Shown: positions 53,050-63,647 of the stretch, one piece after another
Layout of the letters: each line of letters begins with the position of its first letter
Position numbering within the stretch: position 1 is the stretch's first letter
Assembly (NCBI RefSeq): GCF_049634645.1
Contig: NC_134731.1
Location: 25,883,772-25,947,771, forward strand
Length of the DNA: 64,000 bases
DNA from: Pelodiscus sinensis
Lineage: Eukaryota; Chordata; Testudines; Trionychidae
Direction: 5' to 3'
Made by a program: the position numbers and the translations under genes
The notes under the pieces: generated by a model
What the model was told of the DNA's origin: nothing
Databases searched by the model: none
The model's input: the letters and a program-made list of their open reading frames with translations, nothing else

Positions 53050-56000
53050 ATGCTGCTGGCCCGGGCCCTCCGCGCCGCCGCCGCTGCCCTCCGCCCGCTG
53101 CCCCAGCGGCCCCCGCGCCTCCTGCCCTCCGCGCTGCTGCGGCCCGCCACCGCCCGCCCCTTCACCCGCAGCCTCTGGCTGCTCAGCGCCGACCCCGCCG
53201 GGACGCAGCGGCCCGGCCTCCTGCGGCCCCCGCGGGCCTCCCCCGCCGGCCTGTCCTGCGGCTGCGGCGGCCTCCACACCGAGGGTAATGGGGGGTGGAA
53301 GGAGGCAGGGCGGGGGCAGGGAGCCCTGGACGCAGAGCGGGTTTCCGAGGCGCGGGGCTGGGGCCGGCGGGTCACCCGCGAGGGGCCCAGACGTGCGCGC
53401 TGCGCCTGAGCCGCGCTCGGCGTCTGGCTCCTCGGCCTGGACTCGCGGCGGCTTCCCTGGCCGTGACCGGCTCCGCTCAGCGCTTGGTGATTCCCCCCCG
53501 GGGGCGGGATGCTGCGCTCGGGCAGCTGCGGGGAGAGCCTGCTGTGTCTCCATCGTCTCCTGGCTCCTGCCATGGGAGAGGTCTGGCTAGCACAGCAGGG
53601 GGAGTTGGGGCTGAGGCAGTTTCTGCTCCTAATTTTGCCATTGACAAAATGGGCGGCCTTGGGCAAGTTTCTCAACCTTTCTATTATGTGCATCGCTGCA
53701 CTCCTCCACCCCTCTTAACGAGGGATGTGAAAGGTTAACTGGTCACCTGATGAACCAGTAAAAGCATCACCTTAAATGCAAATCCTGAAGCCTGAGATCT
53801 GGGCTTCTGAAGAAGACTGCAGAGCAGCGTGGATCTGCATAACTTGAGAGGGGTTGATGCCATCCAACTTCTTGTGCTCACTTCATTCATAAGTTAGGTG
53901 CTGTTTCCCTCCTATATTGTACCTGTAACAGTACTTGCATATATTGAAAGAAGAGCTTTTTAATAATGTCTTTTAGTAATCACTCCTTACCTAAGCCTTC
54001 ATCCAGAACTTCAGAACCTTTGGCAAATCAAGGGCTCTTACATGTCCTCTCTCTGTAATCAACATAATTCTTTGCCCTCAACAGTATAGTGCTTTTCAGC
54101 TGAACATGAACAAACACTTTATGAACAAGTAGGCCTTCTAATATCAGTATAAAGTCTGTGGTCTTACCTCACCATTTTATACCCAGATAAGCTGAGGTAC
54201 ACACAAGCTATTTGGTCAAGTACGTAGCTCAACTAGAAATAGAATCTTGAGGCTTAACTTTACTTTCTCATCTAACCACTAGGGAACAATGTTTCTAACT
54301 CAGGTGTATTAATGTCTTTGTCTTTTTTATTCCTTGAAGGGGACAAAGCATTTGCACAGTTTCTGACAGATGAAATTAAAGAGGAGAAGAAGATCCAGAA
54401 ACATAAATCCCTGCCCAAGATGTCTGGAGGGTGGGAGCTAGAAGTGCATGGCACCGAGGCTAAACTGGTGCGGAAAATAGCTGGTGAGAGGTAAGTGTGA
54501 GATGGGTTTTTTGCTTAATTGATATTTGATCTTTTCAGTGAACATAAAGGACTTGGTAAAAATTGCAGCCAGCATGTTTTGTCCAGGATTGAGGTTAATG
54601 AAAAGCTATTAACTTAGTGCTGTTTCTCATTGTCAGCTCTGCTGTCATTCAGGGCCAGTACAGATAACAGAAGCTTTGTAGTCAATTTATTTTTCTATAC
54701 TGTAGCACTGTGGTCACCAACAGGTCGATCGCAATCTACTGGTCGCTCGCGAGGCCTCAACCAGTCGCTCGCGAGGCGTCCTGTCTGCCCTGCCCCCATT
54801 TCCCTCCCACCCCCGAGAAGCCCCACTACTTACCTCAAGTGAAAATGGAGGTAGTGTCGGCTTCCCGGGAATGGACAGAAGTCCTGCAGCTTAGCGCCAC
54901 TTCCGGCGATTCCAGAAGTGCACTAGCTGCTCTGCCGGGTGTTCTGTGGGAGGGAGCATTGGCTCCCTGCACTGCACAGGAGAGGTGAGTCAGCCCCACG
55001 GGAAGCGCGCAGGGGGTTGGCCCCCGGGCAGGTGTGCGCGCGGGGCTTCCCTGGGCGGGGGGGTTGGCGCCGGGGCAAGCGCGCACAGGGTTTCCCTGCG
55101 CCGGGGGGTTGTCCCCCTGGGCAAGGTGTGCCCGCGCGGGGCTTCCCTGCGCGGGGGGGGGGGGGGGAGCGGTCGGCGCCGGGGCAGGCACGCGTGGGGC
55201 TTCCCTGCGCGGGGGCGGGGGAATCGGCACCGGGGCAGGCGTGCACGCGGGGCTTTCCTGGGCGGGGGGGGGGGAGGGGGGGTTGGCGCCGGGGCAGGCA
55301 CACACTGGTTTCCCTGGGGGTGGGGGGTAGAATCCTGGGAGGAGGGAGATGCAGGGGACTCTCTGTCTCCACTCCCCAGCCACAGAACGCTGTCCCCACT
55401 CACCTGGCCCCAGCCACAGAACGCTGTCCCCACTCCCCGAACTCTGTCCCCACTGGCACCCTGTCCCCAGCTGCAGAAACCTGTCTTCTGCCCTCCCAGC
55501 ACCTTGTTCCCTTTCCCCTGCCCCCAGCCACAGAACTCTGTCCCCACAAAAATGTATAATTATAAATGCTTCATTTTAGATTTAAATAGCATGAATAAAA
55601 AACAGACCATTTATTTCATAACTATAAACATGTGATTTTAATTGTATGTATCGCATAATTTAAAAATAAACTGTTTATCAGAGTGTGTAAGTAAGGGCTG
55701 GGGATAGCAAGTGATGGACAGGAGGAGAATAGAGAGGGCGGGCTTTCAAGGAAGGGGCGGGGTGGTAGATCTTTGCCTGTTCTGAGATTTTAAAAAGTGA
55801 TCTTGGGTGTAAAAAGGTTGGAGACCACTGCTGTAGCACAATGGGGTATACTTTGCCATTGTATCTTGCCTTTGTCTTCTAAGGATTCATGGCCATTTTA
55901 CCTTGGGGGGAAACAGGAAACATGAATTTAACCTAGTAAACTAAGAATACATTCGTTCATAAATACAAGGAATTTATGTGTTTTAAACTTAGTACAGTTT

Positions 56001-59000
56001 ATCTTTGAGAGTAGCACACCATGCAAAGTGCTTGGAAATTCAGTGAAGTGCATACTGTACTTCAGACCCCATTAGTCATATCAGCAATGTCAGCAACTGA
56101 AATTTGGTGAGCTGGAATAGAGCTGTGACTTTCGGTTGTTCAACTAGCTGGCCTTTCTCTGGTATTTAATCTCATCCTTGTTGTGTTGAAGGATTACCGT
56201 TACATTCAACACTAACAACAGCATTCCACCAACGTTTGATGAAGAACCACAAGAAGGACAAAAACCTGACGAACAGGAGGAGGTAAATTTACAGCCTTTA
56301 TGTACCCTTTGCGCAGCCCCTGAAAATTGCATCCCTTTAATGCATCTGTAACTGGACATCCAAAATCGCTACTCCCTGAGGGCTTGTCTACACTATGCGA
56401 TTAATTTGAATTTACTGAATTCAAGTTCTGGGCATCCAGTGGTGAGAGGTCGAGGACCCATGTCCCCACAGCAGAGGAAGAAAGACACTCTTGTCTGGCA
56501 TAAAATGTGCCATTCAAAAGGATCCTTTGTAGCTAAAAGCAAAGGAAACTAAGATGTTCAAACTTGTGGCTGCCTTTACAACTTACTGGAAGGAAGTATA
56601 GTTAAAAAATTGTATTGTTATATTCACATCCCTTGATCTTTTAAAGTGAGCAATGTGACGGTTTGAGGCAAAAGTTTGCTTTGCTATGAACGCTGTTAGA
56701 CATTCAAGGAGTCTGTAATGTCTAAAAATTAGTGATGCTAAGAAATGGGTAATTTGTTAATCATGTAGTCGATAAAAATTTTGTTGACTACACGATTAGT
56801 AGATAAGGGATAGCACTGCTATCACTCAGTCCTAGCTCCTGCGGCAGCAGGGGTTGATGCTGGGTTCCGGCACGAGGCAGGACTGAGCCAGCCTGCCCGT
56901 GCGCTGGCTCAAAAATTTAGTTGCGGGGCAGGGGAGGGTTGCGTGTCGTTGATGATGATAATTGATAAGCACCTGCTTATTGGTTAATTGTCCAGTCGAG
57001 TACACTATTACATCCCTACTAAAAACATGTTTGAAGTTTGTAGTAGTAGACTTGTGCTGCTTACTTTCCTCTAGGGATATTAAAATTAATCAACTAATCG
57101 AATAGTTGATGGAATTCCCATTGATTATTTGATTAGTCAGTAAGGGCGCTTCTGCTTTGAAATGCAGCAAGAGCCTGCCTGGCTGTTGCTACATTTCAAA
57201 GGTGGAATGCCACTACTGTACCATTGCCCCCTCCCACGGAGCTGGGGGAAACCGGCTTTTAAGATGGCTCCCCCCACCATTGCCGCCCTCCCCCCTCCAC
57301 TCATCTGTTGCTGCCTCTTGCAAGGGAGGGATGCAACTAGTTGACTAATGTGTCAACTATCTGATAAGCTTTTGCTTAGTCGTTTACATCCCTGCTTTCC
57401 ACTATTACTCTTGCACTATGAGATAACTAGCATAGATGGAGCCCAAGGCTAATATGATCTTCTCTTACTTTTCACAGCCTGAACTTACATCAACTCCTAA
57501 CTTTGTTGTGGAAGTATCAAAAGATGACCCCAAACAGACTCTTGTGCTTGACTGCCACTATCCTGAGGATGAGGTAGATATTATAATTGGAGGAAGTGAA
57601 CTGCTGAAAATTATGGGTTGAGTGGGACAATGCATTGTGATTTTGTGTCCATTATCCACCTGGCTGTTGCAAGATCTTGTTATTGCTTCGGTTGTACAAA
57701 ATATACCAGCTTCTATAATCTGTAGGGAGTCCTACTATCTGTTCAGTGCAGCACAGTAAAAGGCTTTGTTTGCAGAGCCAGGAACTTCTCCACTCATCTG
57801 ATCTTGCTTCCTTATTTATAGCTGCTTGCTTTCCTTTGAGCTAGTTTCAGCTGAAAAGAGTAGGCAGAAGTGAGTGAGCAGGGATTGTTAGCAGTGTACC
57901 ACAACTTGAAAGATACAGCAATTTAAAACTGAGAAAAGAAAACAGACTTGTGGACTTCATTGTCACTACATGTCATTGAGACCCAGAGTGAAATTCCAAA
58001 ATAATGTAGACATTCTGTTGAGAACATTGTAGTTGCATTTGACTTTTGAAAGAAAACCCTTAATAAAAATCCTTAGATGGGCTTCCTGGTATGTAAGTCG
58101 TACTCTAGTTGAGAACATTTAAGGGGAAACTTTTTCTTGGATTATTCCAGAATTGTCCATTAGAAGATTTTGTACATCTTCTCCTGAAGCAATTGGTACT
58201 GGCCCCTATCAGACACAGGATAATGGGCCATGAAGAATGGTAGATTTATGTGGTTGTGTGCTTACATGTAAGTGTCCTTACCACATGTACACAGGAGGAG
58301 GAGAACTGGGACCGCCTCAGTATGAGGCTTAGTGAGCAGAAACTGCAGGGCTACGTTGAGACTGCAGGCTTCTTGTGTAAGAATTATTTTCTGCAAGAGT
58401 TCTGGCGGAAGAGTGTTCACACTGCCATGTGCTTTTGTGCAAGAGCGTCCATGGCAATGTGGATGCTCTCTTGTGCAAGAAAGCTCTGATGGCCATTTTA
58501 GTCATGGGGGTTTCTTGCGCAAGAAGCCCTCTGTTCCGACACTGTACTGTAAATTTACTTGCGCAAGAATGCGCATGCAGCTTAGACGCTCTGCAAGTTT
58601 TTGCGCAAGAACTGCTGTTCTGCAAGAAGCCTGCAGTGCAGACATAGCCCAAGTGTATACAGCTCTACCCTGTGGCAGTCATATGGTGTTTGGGGCACCA
58701 TAGCTTCTGCCAGATGAACATAATGGTTGCAGATGCTCTCCAGTTAAGGTAGTTCTTCCTCACAACTCTCCTTTCTTGTCTCAGATTGGACATGGGGAAG
58801 AAGAGGAGAGTGACATTTTCTCAATTCGGGAGGTCAGCTTTCAACCCACTGGAGAATCAGACTGGAAGGACACCAACTACACTCTCAACACAGACTCCCT
58901 TGACTGGGTAGGTTCAGTACGCTAGACTGCATAGAGCTTAGCTCAACTTGTCCTGTGTGATTTTTCTCTGTAGACATTGATGTAATCACCAGGCATTCTG

Positions 59001-60866
59001 GTCTGGGATCACTTCTTGATGAGGCACTCTCATTGAGAAGTAGGGTCCTGTGGTTAGGGTGTTGTTTAGGACTTGGTATTCCCTACTCTGCCCCAGGCTT
59101 CCTGTGCAACTTTAGGCAACTCTCACCTCAGTTTCCCACCTGTAAAATGGGGATAACACTGCTGTCCCTTATGAGGTGCTGTGAAGATGTGAGATGCTCA
59201 GATATTACGGTGACGGAGGCCATATACATACCTAACATAAAATAAAGTCCCTGAGAGGTCTGAAAGCTGATCAGTAGGACGGAGCTCTGCACCAGTGTCT
59301 GATCAAGTGTCAGTGACATTATCCCAATTGCATGAAAATGTGGCCGATTTAAAGTACAGTTGGCAGATGAATACATTTTTCTGTCTGTGTGTAATGACAC
59401 ACATGTGCATAATAAAATGTATTTACCAAAAACCTCACCAGGCACCTGCTGATACTCTCTAGCTGCCCATGATTTGACTGGAAATTCATGTTGGAAGGGT
59501 TAGTACATGCAAATCCTTTCCCACCTGTATCTGAGTGGCTCACTGGTTGGAACAGTACTAATGATCAGGGCTTGCCGAACCGCGGCGAGCCCCCCTCGCC
59601 AGCCGCGCTGTCCAGCGATCTGCACATGCGCAGATTGCTGGAACCTGGCTCTTCCGGGTTACAAGCTACTTGCCCATGGCGAGTAGATTGTTTAACTTGT
59701 CGAACCCTGCTAATGATAATGCCATAGGCTAAGCTGCTGTTGGTGTGTTTTTTTTTTTTAAAATAAAGAAACATGCACAATGCATGGGCAAAGGAAGCTC
59801 TTCTAGCACTTACTGTTTAGCACAAAATGTATTCTTTAGGGTGGAATTATCACACATCTACTTGAAACTCTAAAAATACGTGAATAGGAGAAAATGCAAA
59901 GGAATCTTAATTGAACAGGTCTATACCACTGGTATCAATTGTCTGTCCATACTGCCCAGACAATGTTGAAAAAAGCTTGTCTGAACTTCATTTGAGAGAG
60001 ACTCTTGAGTGGCATACTAGCTTACAGTGGCATTAGACTCTCTCAGTATTACAGTGGGGTGCAGTTTAAAAAATAGAAGTATGTGGTCCTTAGAGTAGTG
60101 TTTCCCAATTTTATTTGGCTATGGAACTCCTAGGGTTGCCTTAAAAAAAAAAAAAAAAAGCAGCCCTGCCACAAAAAAGACTTTAAGAGGGAGCAGGGGA
60201 GTGCCGGCTTCTCGCGGAACCCTGGGGTTCTGCGGAGCACCAATTGGGAAACACTGCCTTAGGGTACGTCTAGACTACATGCCTCTGTCGCCAGAGGCAT
60301 GTAGATTAGGCTACCAGACATAGGAAAATGAAGCAGCGATTTAAATAATCGCCGCTTCATTTAAATTTACATGGCTGATGCGCTGAGCTGACAAACAGCT
60401 GATCAGCTGTTTGTCAGCTCAGCGCGGCAGCCATGTAAACTTAAATGAAGCGGCGATTATTTAAATCGCCGCTTCATTTTCCTATGTCTGGTAGCCTAAT
60501 CTACATGCCTCTGGCGACAGAGGCATGTAGTCTAGACGTACCCTTAGAGGAATCCTTCACCATTCGTGGTCTTAGTTCAGGGGTACTGTGAGGAAGGGAG
60601 AGGGTTCTTTCCAGTTTGGGAAAAGGCTCATTTCTTCCCAATGGAAAGTGAAATGTAAAAGCATTTAAAAGAACGCTTATTGATAATAATTCTGTGTTTC
60701 AATAATTATCTTGCAGGCTCTGTATGACCACTTAATGGATTTCTTGGCTGACCGAGGAATAGACAACACATTTGCTGATGAGTTAATTGAGCTCAGCACT
60801 GCATTGGAGCACCAGGAGTACATTAGATTCCTTGAAGACCTTAAAAGCTTTGTCAAATGTCAGTAG
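53050..60866 (+). CDS. C1QBP: Complement C1q-binding protein, mitochondrial matrix p32
   Basis: Six coding exons: 53050-53284, 54340-54490, 56192-56282, 57478-57573, 58785-58907 and 60717-60866. They total 846 nt and 281 aa; the human protein is 282 aa. C1QBP/p32 (MAM33 family) is an acidic doughnut-shaped trimer of the mitochondrial matrix, needed for mitoribosome function and oxidative phosphorylation; it is also found at other sites and binds globular C1q heads. Exon 1 encodes an Arg/Ala/Leu-rich transit peptide (MLLARALRAAAAALRP). The mature start is expected at L75 (LHTEGDKAF). The conserved core includes KMSGGWELEVHGTEAKLVRK, STPNFVVEVSKDDP and DTNYTLNTDSLDWALYDH. Two acidic loops (around EEPQEGQKPDEQEEPEL and HGEEEESD) are retained. 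The start was picked by homology; the frame is open upstream through the CpG island. The last residues are KCQ. All introns are GT-AG. Confidence 0.97.
53720..53830. mobile_element. Left-end fragment of TAGGGATGT-family hAT element
   Basis: 'gagggatgtgaaaggttaactggtcacctgatgaaccagtaaaagcatcacc' in C1QBP intron 1 matches the family left end. The right end is missing. Confidence 0.5.
54708..55830. mobile_element. 1.1-kb hAT element with perfect 8-bp TSD and internal minisatellite
   Basis: The left end CTGTGGTCACCAACAGG pairs with the right end GGTTGGAGACCACTG. The TSD CTGTAGCA is exact at 54700-54707 and 55831-55838. The subterminal phrase 'gtcgatcgcaatctac' recalls 'gtagatctttgcctg' at the other side. 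The middle is a GC-rich tandem array and then a 'cacagaacgctgtccccac' array. The long open frames in it are array artefacts. C1QBP intron 2. Confidence 0.88.
54990..55330. repeat. GC-rich minisatellite inside the hAT element
   Basis: About seven imperfect units of 40-50 bp with the pattern 'gcgccggggcaggcgcgcgcggggcttccctgcgcggggg'. Variable G runs make unit lengths uneven. Confidence 0.75.
56385..56450. mobile_element. Left-end fragment of a Harbinger-like MITE
   Basis: GGGCTTGTCTACACTATGCGATTAATTTGAATT is a family left end without its partner, in C1QBP intron 3. Confidence 0.5.
56730..57018. mobile_element. hAT-like element, TAGGGATGT family, in C1QBP intron 3
   Basis: Ends TAGTGATGCTAAG and CTATTACATCCCTA. 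Flanks CTAAAAAT and CTAAAAAC agree at 7 of 8 positions. Subterminal 'gtagtcgataaaaattttgttgactac' is a hairpin. Confidence 0.8.
57072..57394. mobile_element. hAT-like element, TAGGGATGT family, in C1QBP intron 3
   Basis: Ends TAGGGATATTAAAATT and GTTTACATCCCTG. Flanks CTTTCCTC and CTTTCCAC agree at 7 of 8 positions. It ends about 80 bp before exon 4 and lies only about 50 bp from the preceding copy. Confidence 0.8.
58348..58650. mobile_element. Harbinger-like MITE with TTGCGCAAG motifs in C1QBP intron 4
   Basis: Ends GGGCTACGTTGAGACTGCAGGC and GCCTGCAGTGCAGACATAGCCC are inverted, and the whole unit folds back. It shares the TTGCGCAAG core with 40718-41083. It ends about 135 bp before exon 5. 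Confidence 0.7.
59035..59250 (+). mobile_element. MIR-like CORE-SINE in C1QBP intron 5
   Basis: 'gcaactttaggcaactctcacctcagtttcccacctgtaaaatggggataacactgctgtccc' followed by 'atgctcagatattacggtgacggaggccatata', the CORE-SINE body and turtle-type tail. Confidence 0.8.
59566..59709. mobile_element. hAT MITE, CAGGGCTYG family, perfect TSD, in C1QBP intron 5
   Basis: Ends CAGGGCTTGCCGAAC and TTGTCGAACCCTG. The TSD CTAATGAT is exact at 59558-59565 and 59710-59717. 144 bp, closely similar to 33348-33511. Confidence 0.9.
60096..60256. mobile_element. hAT MITE in C1QBP intron 5
   Basis: Ends TAGTGTTTCCCAATTTT and CAATTGGGAAACACTG. The left TSD is CCTTAGAG; the right copy has been split by the next MITE and reads CCTTA...GAG, so it is also intact. 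An A-run and 'cggaaccctggggttctgcgg' fill the middle. Confidence 0.85.
60262..60543. mobile_element. Harbinger-like MITE, near-perfect palindrome with TTA TSD
   Basis: Ends GGGTACGTCTAGACTACATG and its inverse, flanked by TTA on both sides. The arms pair over nearly all of the 282 bp ('gaggcatgtagattaggctaccagacataggaaaatgaagc'). The 3-bp TTA duplication is what PIF/Harbinger elements make. It lies about 170 bp before the last C1QBP exon. Confidence 0.88.
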
Positions 60867-61127
60867 ATTAGGAAACTAAGTCAAAGCTTACAGATGTGGA
60901 TCTCTTGTAGCAGTGCTCTTACCAGCAGCTGTCACCACCAGTAAGTTTAAAACTTCAAGGTGGGGTGAATACATCATGGAAAACAAAATGATTCTGTAAC
61001 TTGTCAATAATTGCATTTCAGATTTAATTTATGTTGCAGCCTGGATTTATGTTTTATGTAATTCTCATGCCTCCTGCCAATTTGGGTATTTTTGTATAAT
61101 TAAGAAATACAATACAGTGACACACAC

Positions 61128-61133
61128 AATAAA
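61128..61133 (+). other. C1QBP: Poly(A) signal of C1QBP
   Basis: AATAAA 262 nt after the stop codon and just before a short genomic A run. It is the first good hexamer downstream. Confidence 0.7.
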
Positions 61134-61159
61134 ATCTGCTCAAGTAAAAAAAAAAAAAC

Positions 61160-62060
61160 TTTCTGCTTTACTATTGCCGATTAAGTACTGTAAATTGGTC
61201 AAATACTTATAGACATTACAGATGTTTCTGAAGGTTATGGCGAAATGAGTTTTAAAATGTATAGATTATGTATGGTTGTATAAAGATATAAGACTGTTTA
61301 ATTAGTTTGCCTTAACACAGAGGGTGATTAGAGGCAGGAAAGGAAGCATATTATTTCTAGATGAACAGTTCAAATCTTATCCAGACAGATTCTGTGTTGA
61401 GCTCTATCACCTTATAGGATTTGGTTTCTCAGTCCCCTTCCTACTGATATCTGCACGATGAATCTGGCAGAGTTGTGTACAGTGAAGATGCTGCTCCCTT
61501 GCGCTAGTTCTTCACTTTTGGCTATTGAGCATCTATTTGATTGCACCCTTGAAAGGAAAGTCTGATTACATGACCCAGATTAAATTAAATGATACAGTAG
61601 AGCCCCAACTCCATTCAAATTACTCCCCTATTTAGTCAAAAGGAAGTGATGTTTAAATAAATCCCTGCATGCTAGTCTCAGCCTGTGTCTGACTCGAGCT
61701 TACAATTAAGGATGCTAGTTGGAGTTGGTATGTATCAAAGCCTTTTTCCTCTAAATAAGGTTTGGGGTTCAGCTGCCCCAGCAGAGGTGGGGCATTATAT
61801 CAGTGAAAGGGAAGAATTTAGTGTAATTTTTAAGAAGTGCTAGTTTGTTCTTGGTGAATGCTGACATGTTACAGCTAAAGTTTGCCACTATCAATCGCCT
61901 ACTTTATGTGCAGCTACAGAAGCTGAGACGGGCAGAACCCCGCTGTATTCTTTCTGTAAAACAGGAAAAGGGAAAAGCCAAAAAGGCAGTAGTAAGTTAT
62001 TAGAAAGCTTGTGGCTGAATTCAAGATTCTGGAGAGGCTTGCCTTACAAACAGCTGCTTA
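61160..62060. other. C1QBP-RPAIN intergenic spacer, nothing recognised
   Basis: AT-rich sequence between the convergent 3' ends. No coding frame or repeat family recognised. Confidence 0.4.
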
Positions 62061-62069
62061 TCTGAAATA

Positions 62070-62075
62070 TTTATT
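62070..62075 (-). other. RPAIN: Candidate poly(A) signal of RPAIN
   Basis: AATAAA on the minus strand about 175 nt past the RPAIN stop codon. Confidence 0.5.
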
Positions 62076-62249
62076 TAGCTATCAAAGTGCAGTTTAAGTC
62101 AATATTGCTTGATACCCAGTATTAAAGTACAAAACCATTACAATTAAATATAAAAAGCATGTACAGGATGCCATCTGAGTTGCTTAGAGGCTGAAGGAAG
62201 AATCCTACTAGTGCATTCTTTCCATACAGAAATCCCAGCAGCGCTGTAG

Positions 62250-63647
62250 TTATAGGAGGACTGTCCAAGAGTCACAGACCTTTAGAAAAGAAAGTGTCCA
62301 GTCACTTACAGGTATACACAATACAACAACACTGGAACAAGGTCAATCTTCATGGGTACTAATGCTAAGAGACACCTACCACTAAGCTTTTAGGTTGGGC
62401 CATGCAAAGGGAGAAAAAAGGACTATACTACATCTAAGGGTTATGTTGATTTCAGCTCAATACTTAGGACTTGTATAAACAAGCTTTCAGTGCACTTAAA
62501 TCAAAACAGCTTCACTGCTTGTTACTGAAAAGGATCTGGAGGATTTAAGGTTTCTCTTTCAGTGTCTGCAACCCACAATGCACTGTGCTAGTGCAGGAGA
62601 CCCAGAAAGTAAAAATACAGATGAGCCTCACCTGGGGAAGAGAAGGCAACTAGAAAAGAGTAAAGAAAAAGTAACTTTGGCTTTGATTTTATTAATGGCA
62701 ATTTTATTCTATATAGATAATTGCTTAGCCCAATAGCTCTGTTTGTGTTACAGTATGTGTTCCTATTTTGTGTATCAGTGTAAAGACAAGTAGCCAAATT
62801 AAAAAATCGAATCTTACTGTCATGTTCCTCTCAGAAATGCTGTGTTTTTGCTTCCCAAAAGGTGTGCATTTGTGGGGATAAAGGAGAAAGCAGTACAACC
62901 TTTTAAGTTGAGTAATTTATGTGGTTTTACCCGCTACATGGAGAAGCACACATGAATGCGGATGTTTCCCTTGACAGTTTAGACTCACCGGACAGCTCAT
63001 GAAAAGATTGGCTTCTCCGTCCATTCCACTAGTGATGGAGAACTCAGGATTGTGAAGACACTGATGACCATGTTCTGTTACACTGTCTTCTAGAAGTGAC
63101 CGGAGCTTCTGTTCTGTCATACCCTGAGACAGAAATAGATGAAGAAACTCATCTTGTGTTTTTAAAGAGGATTTTCTGAGCAGTAGTTTTGCAGCAAGTT
63201 TACCTAACTCTCAGAACTAGCATTTCTGACTACACAGCTCATATGGTAGATTATTTACTTCAGATGCAAGCTTTCCCTACATGGGGTTTTCTCAGGTGTG
63301 GTTTTTTTTAACATGATGCTTAGATGAGTGAGATTACATAGGGCCATATCTGCTCCCACTCCCCTGCTGCTTAGTTTTACAACCATTCCATTCAGCATAC
63401 TTCTAGGATGGGCTCTACAAACCACAGTTTGAAAACAGCTCTGTTGAGCCACCTTTCCATTAAGCACGTGCAAGAGGACCAAGACGGGGGCATGAAAACA
63501 TGAATGACCGACATCAGCAACATTTGAAAGAAGGGCAACTTTGCCCAGAACTAAGGAACTACAACACTTCAGGTAGAGTTTACCTGTGTGCTGATGTATA
63601 ATCCACACTGGCATAAAACCAAGTGACTTGTCACAGTCAGATGATTC
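62250..63647 (-). CDS. RPAIN: RPA-interacting protein, last three coding exons (5' part outside window)
   Basis: Read on the minus strand: exon 63584-63647 (NHLTVTSHLVLCQCGLYIST), exon 62989-63123 (TEQKLRSLLEDSVTEHG and NPEFSITSGMDGEANLFMSC) and a 30-nt terminal coding exon 62250-62279 (VCDSWTVLL then TAA). All three match the C-terminal part of RPAIN (RIP-alpha), which binds replication protein A and carries it into the nucleus with importin-beta. This part holds the Cys/His pairs of a putative zinc-binding region (CQC, CLH, SC..CD). Phases join cleanly: a split codon ends in G at the first exon, then two phase-0 joins. Upstream exons coding the N-terminal importin-binding part are not seen before the window edge. 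The gene is tail to tail with C1QBP. Confidence 0.9.

Larger units (their letters stand above)
52240..53420. promoter_or_regulatory. C1QBP: CpG island and promoter of C1QBP, shared with the Harbinger transposase side
   Basis: Extreme GC/CpG content covers the gap between the transposase start (minus) and C1QBP exon 1 (plus). It holds a four-copy 33-bp GC-box repeat and three evenly spaced ETS sites. No TATA box seen. Confidence 0.8.

Noticed and set aside
52234..53738. Frames up to 386 codons, including an exact 11-residue peptide repeat
   Set aside because: The peptide repeat is the 33-bp promoter array read in frame; the rest is CpG-island composition. The only supported coding here is C1QBP exon 1.
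54835..55635. Pro/Gly/Ala-rich frames in C1QBP intron 2
   Set aside because: Translations of the minisatellite inside a hAT element.
63255..63614. 119-codon minus-strand frame
   Set aside because: It overlaps a real RPAIN exon (63584-63647) but in the wrong phase and reads through the donor into intron.
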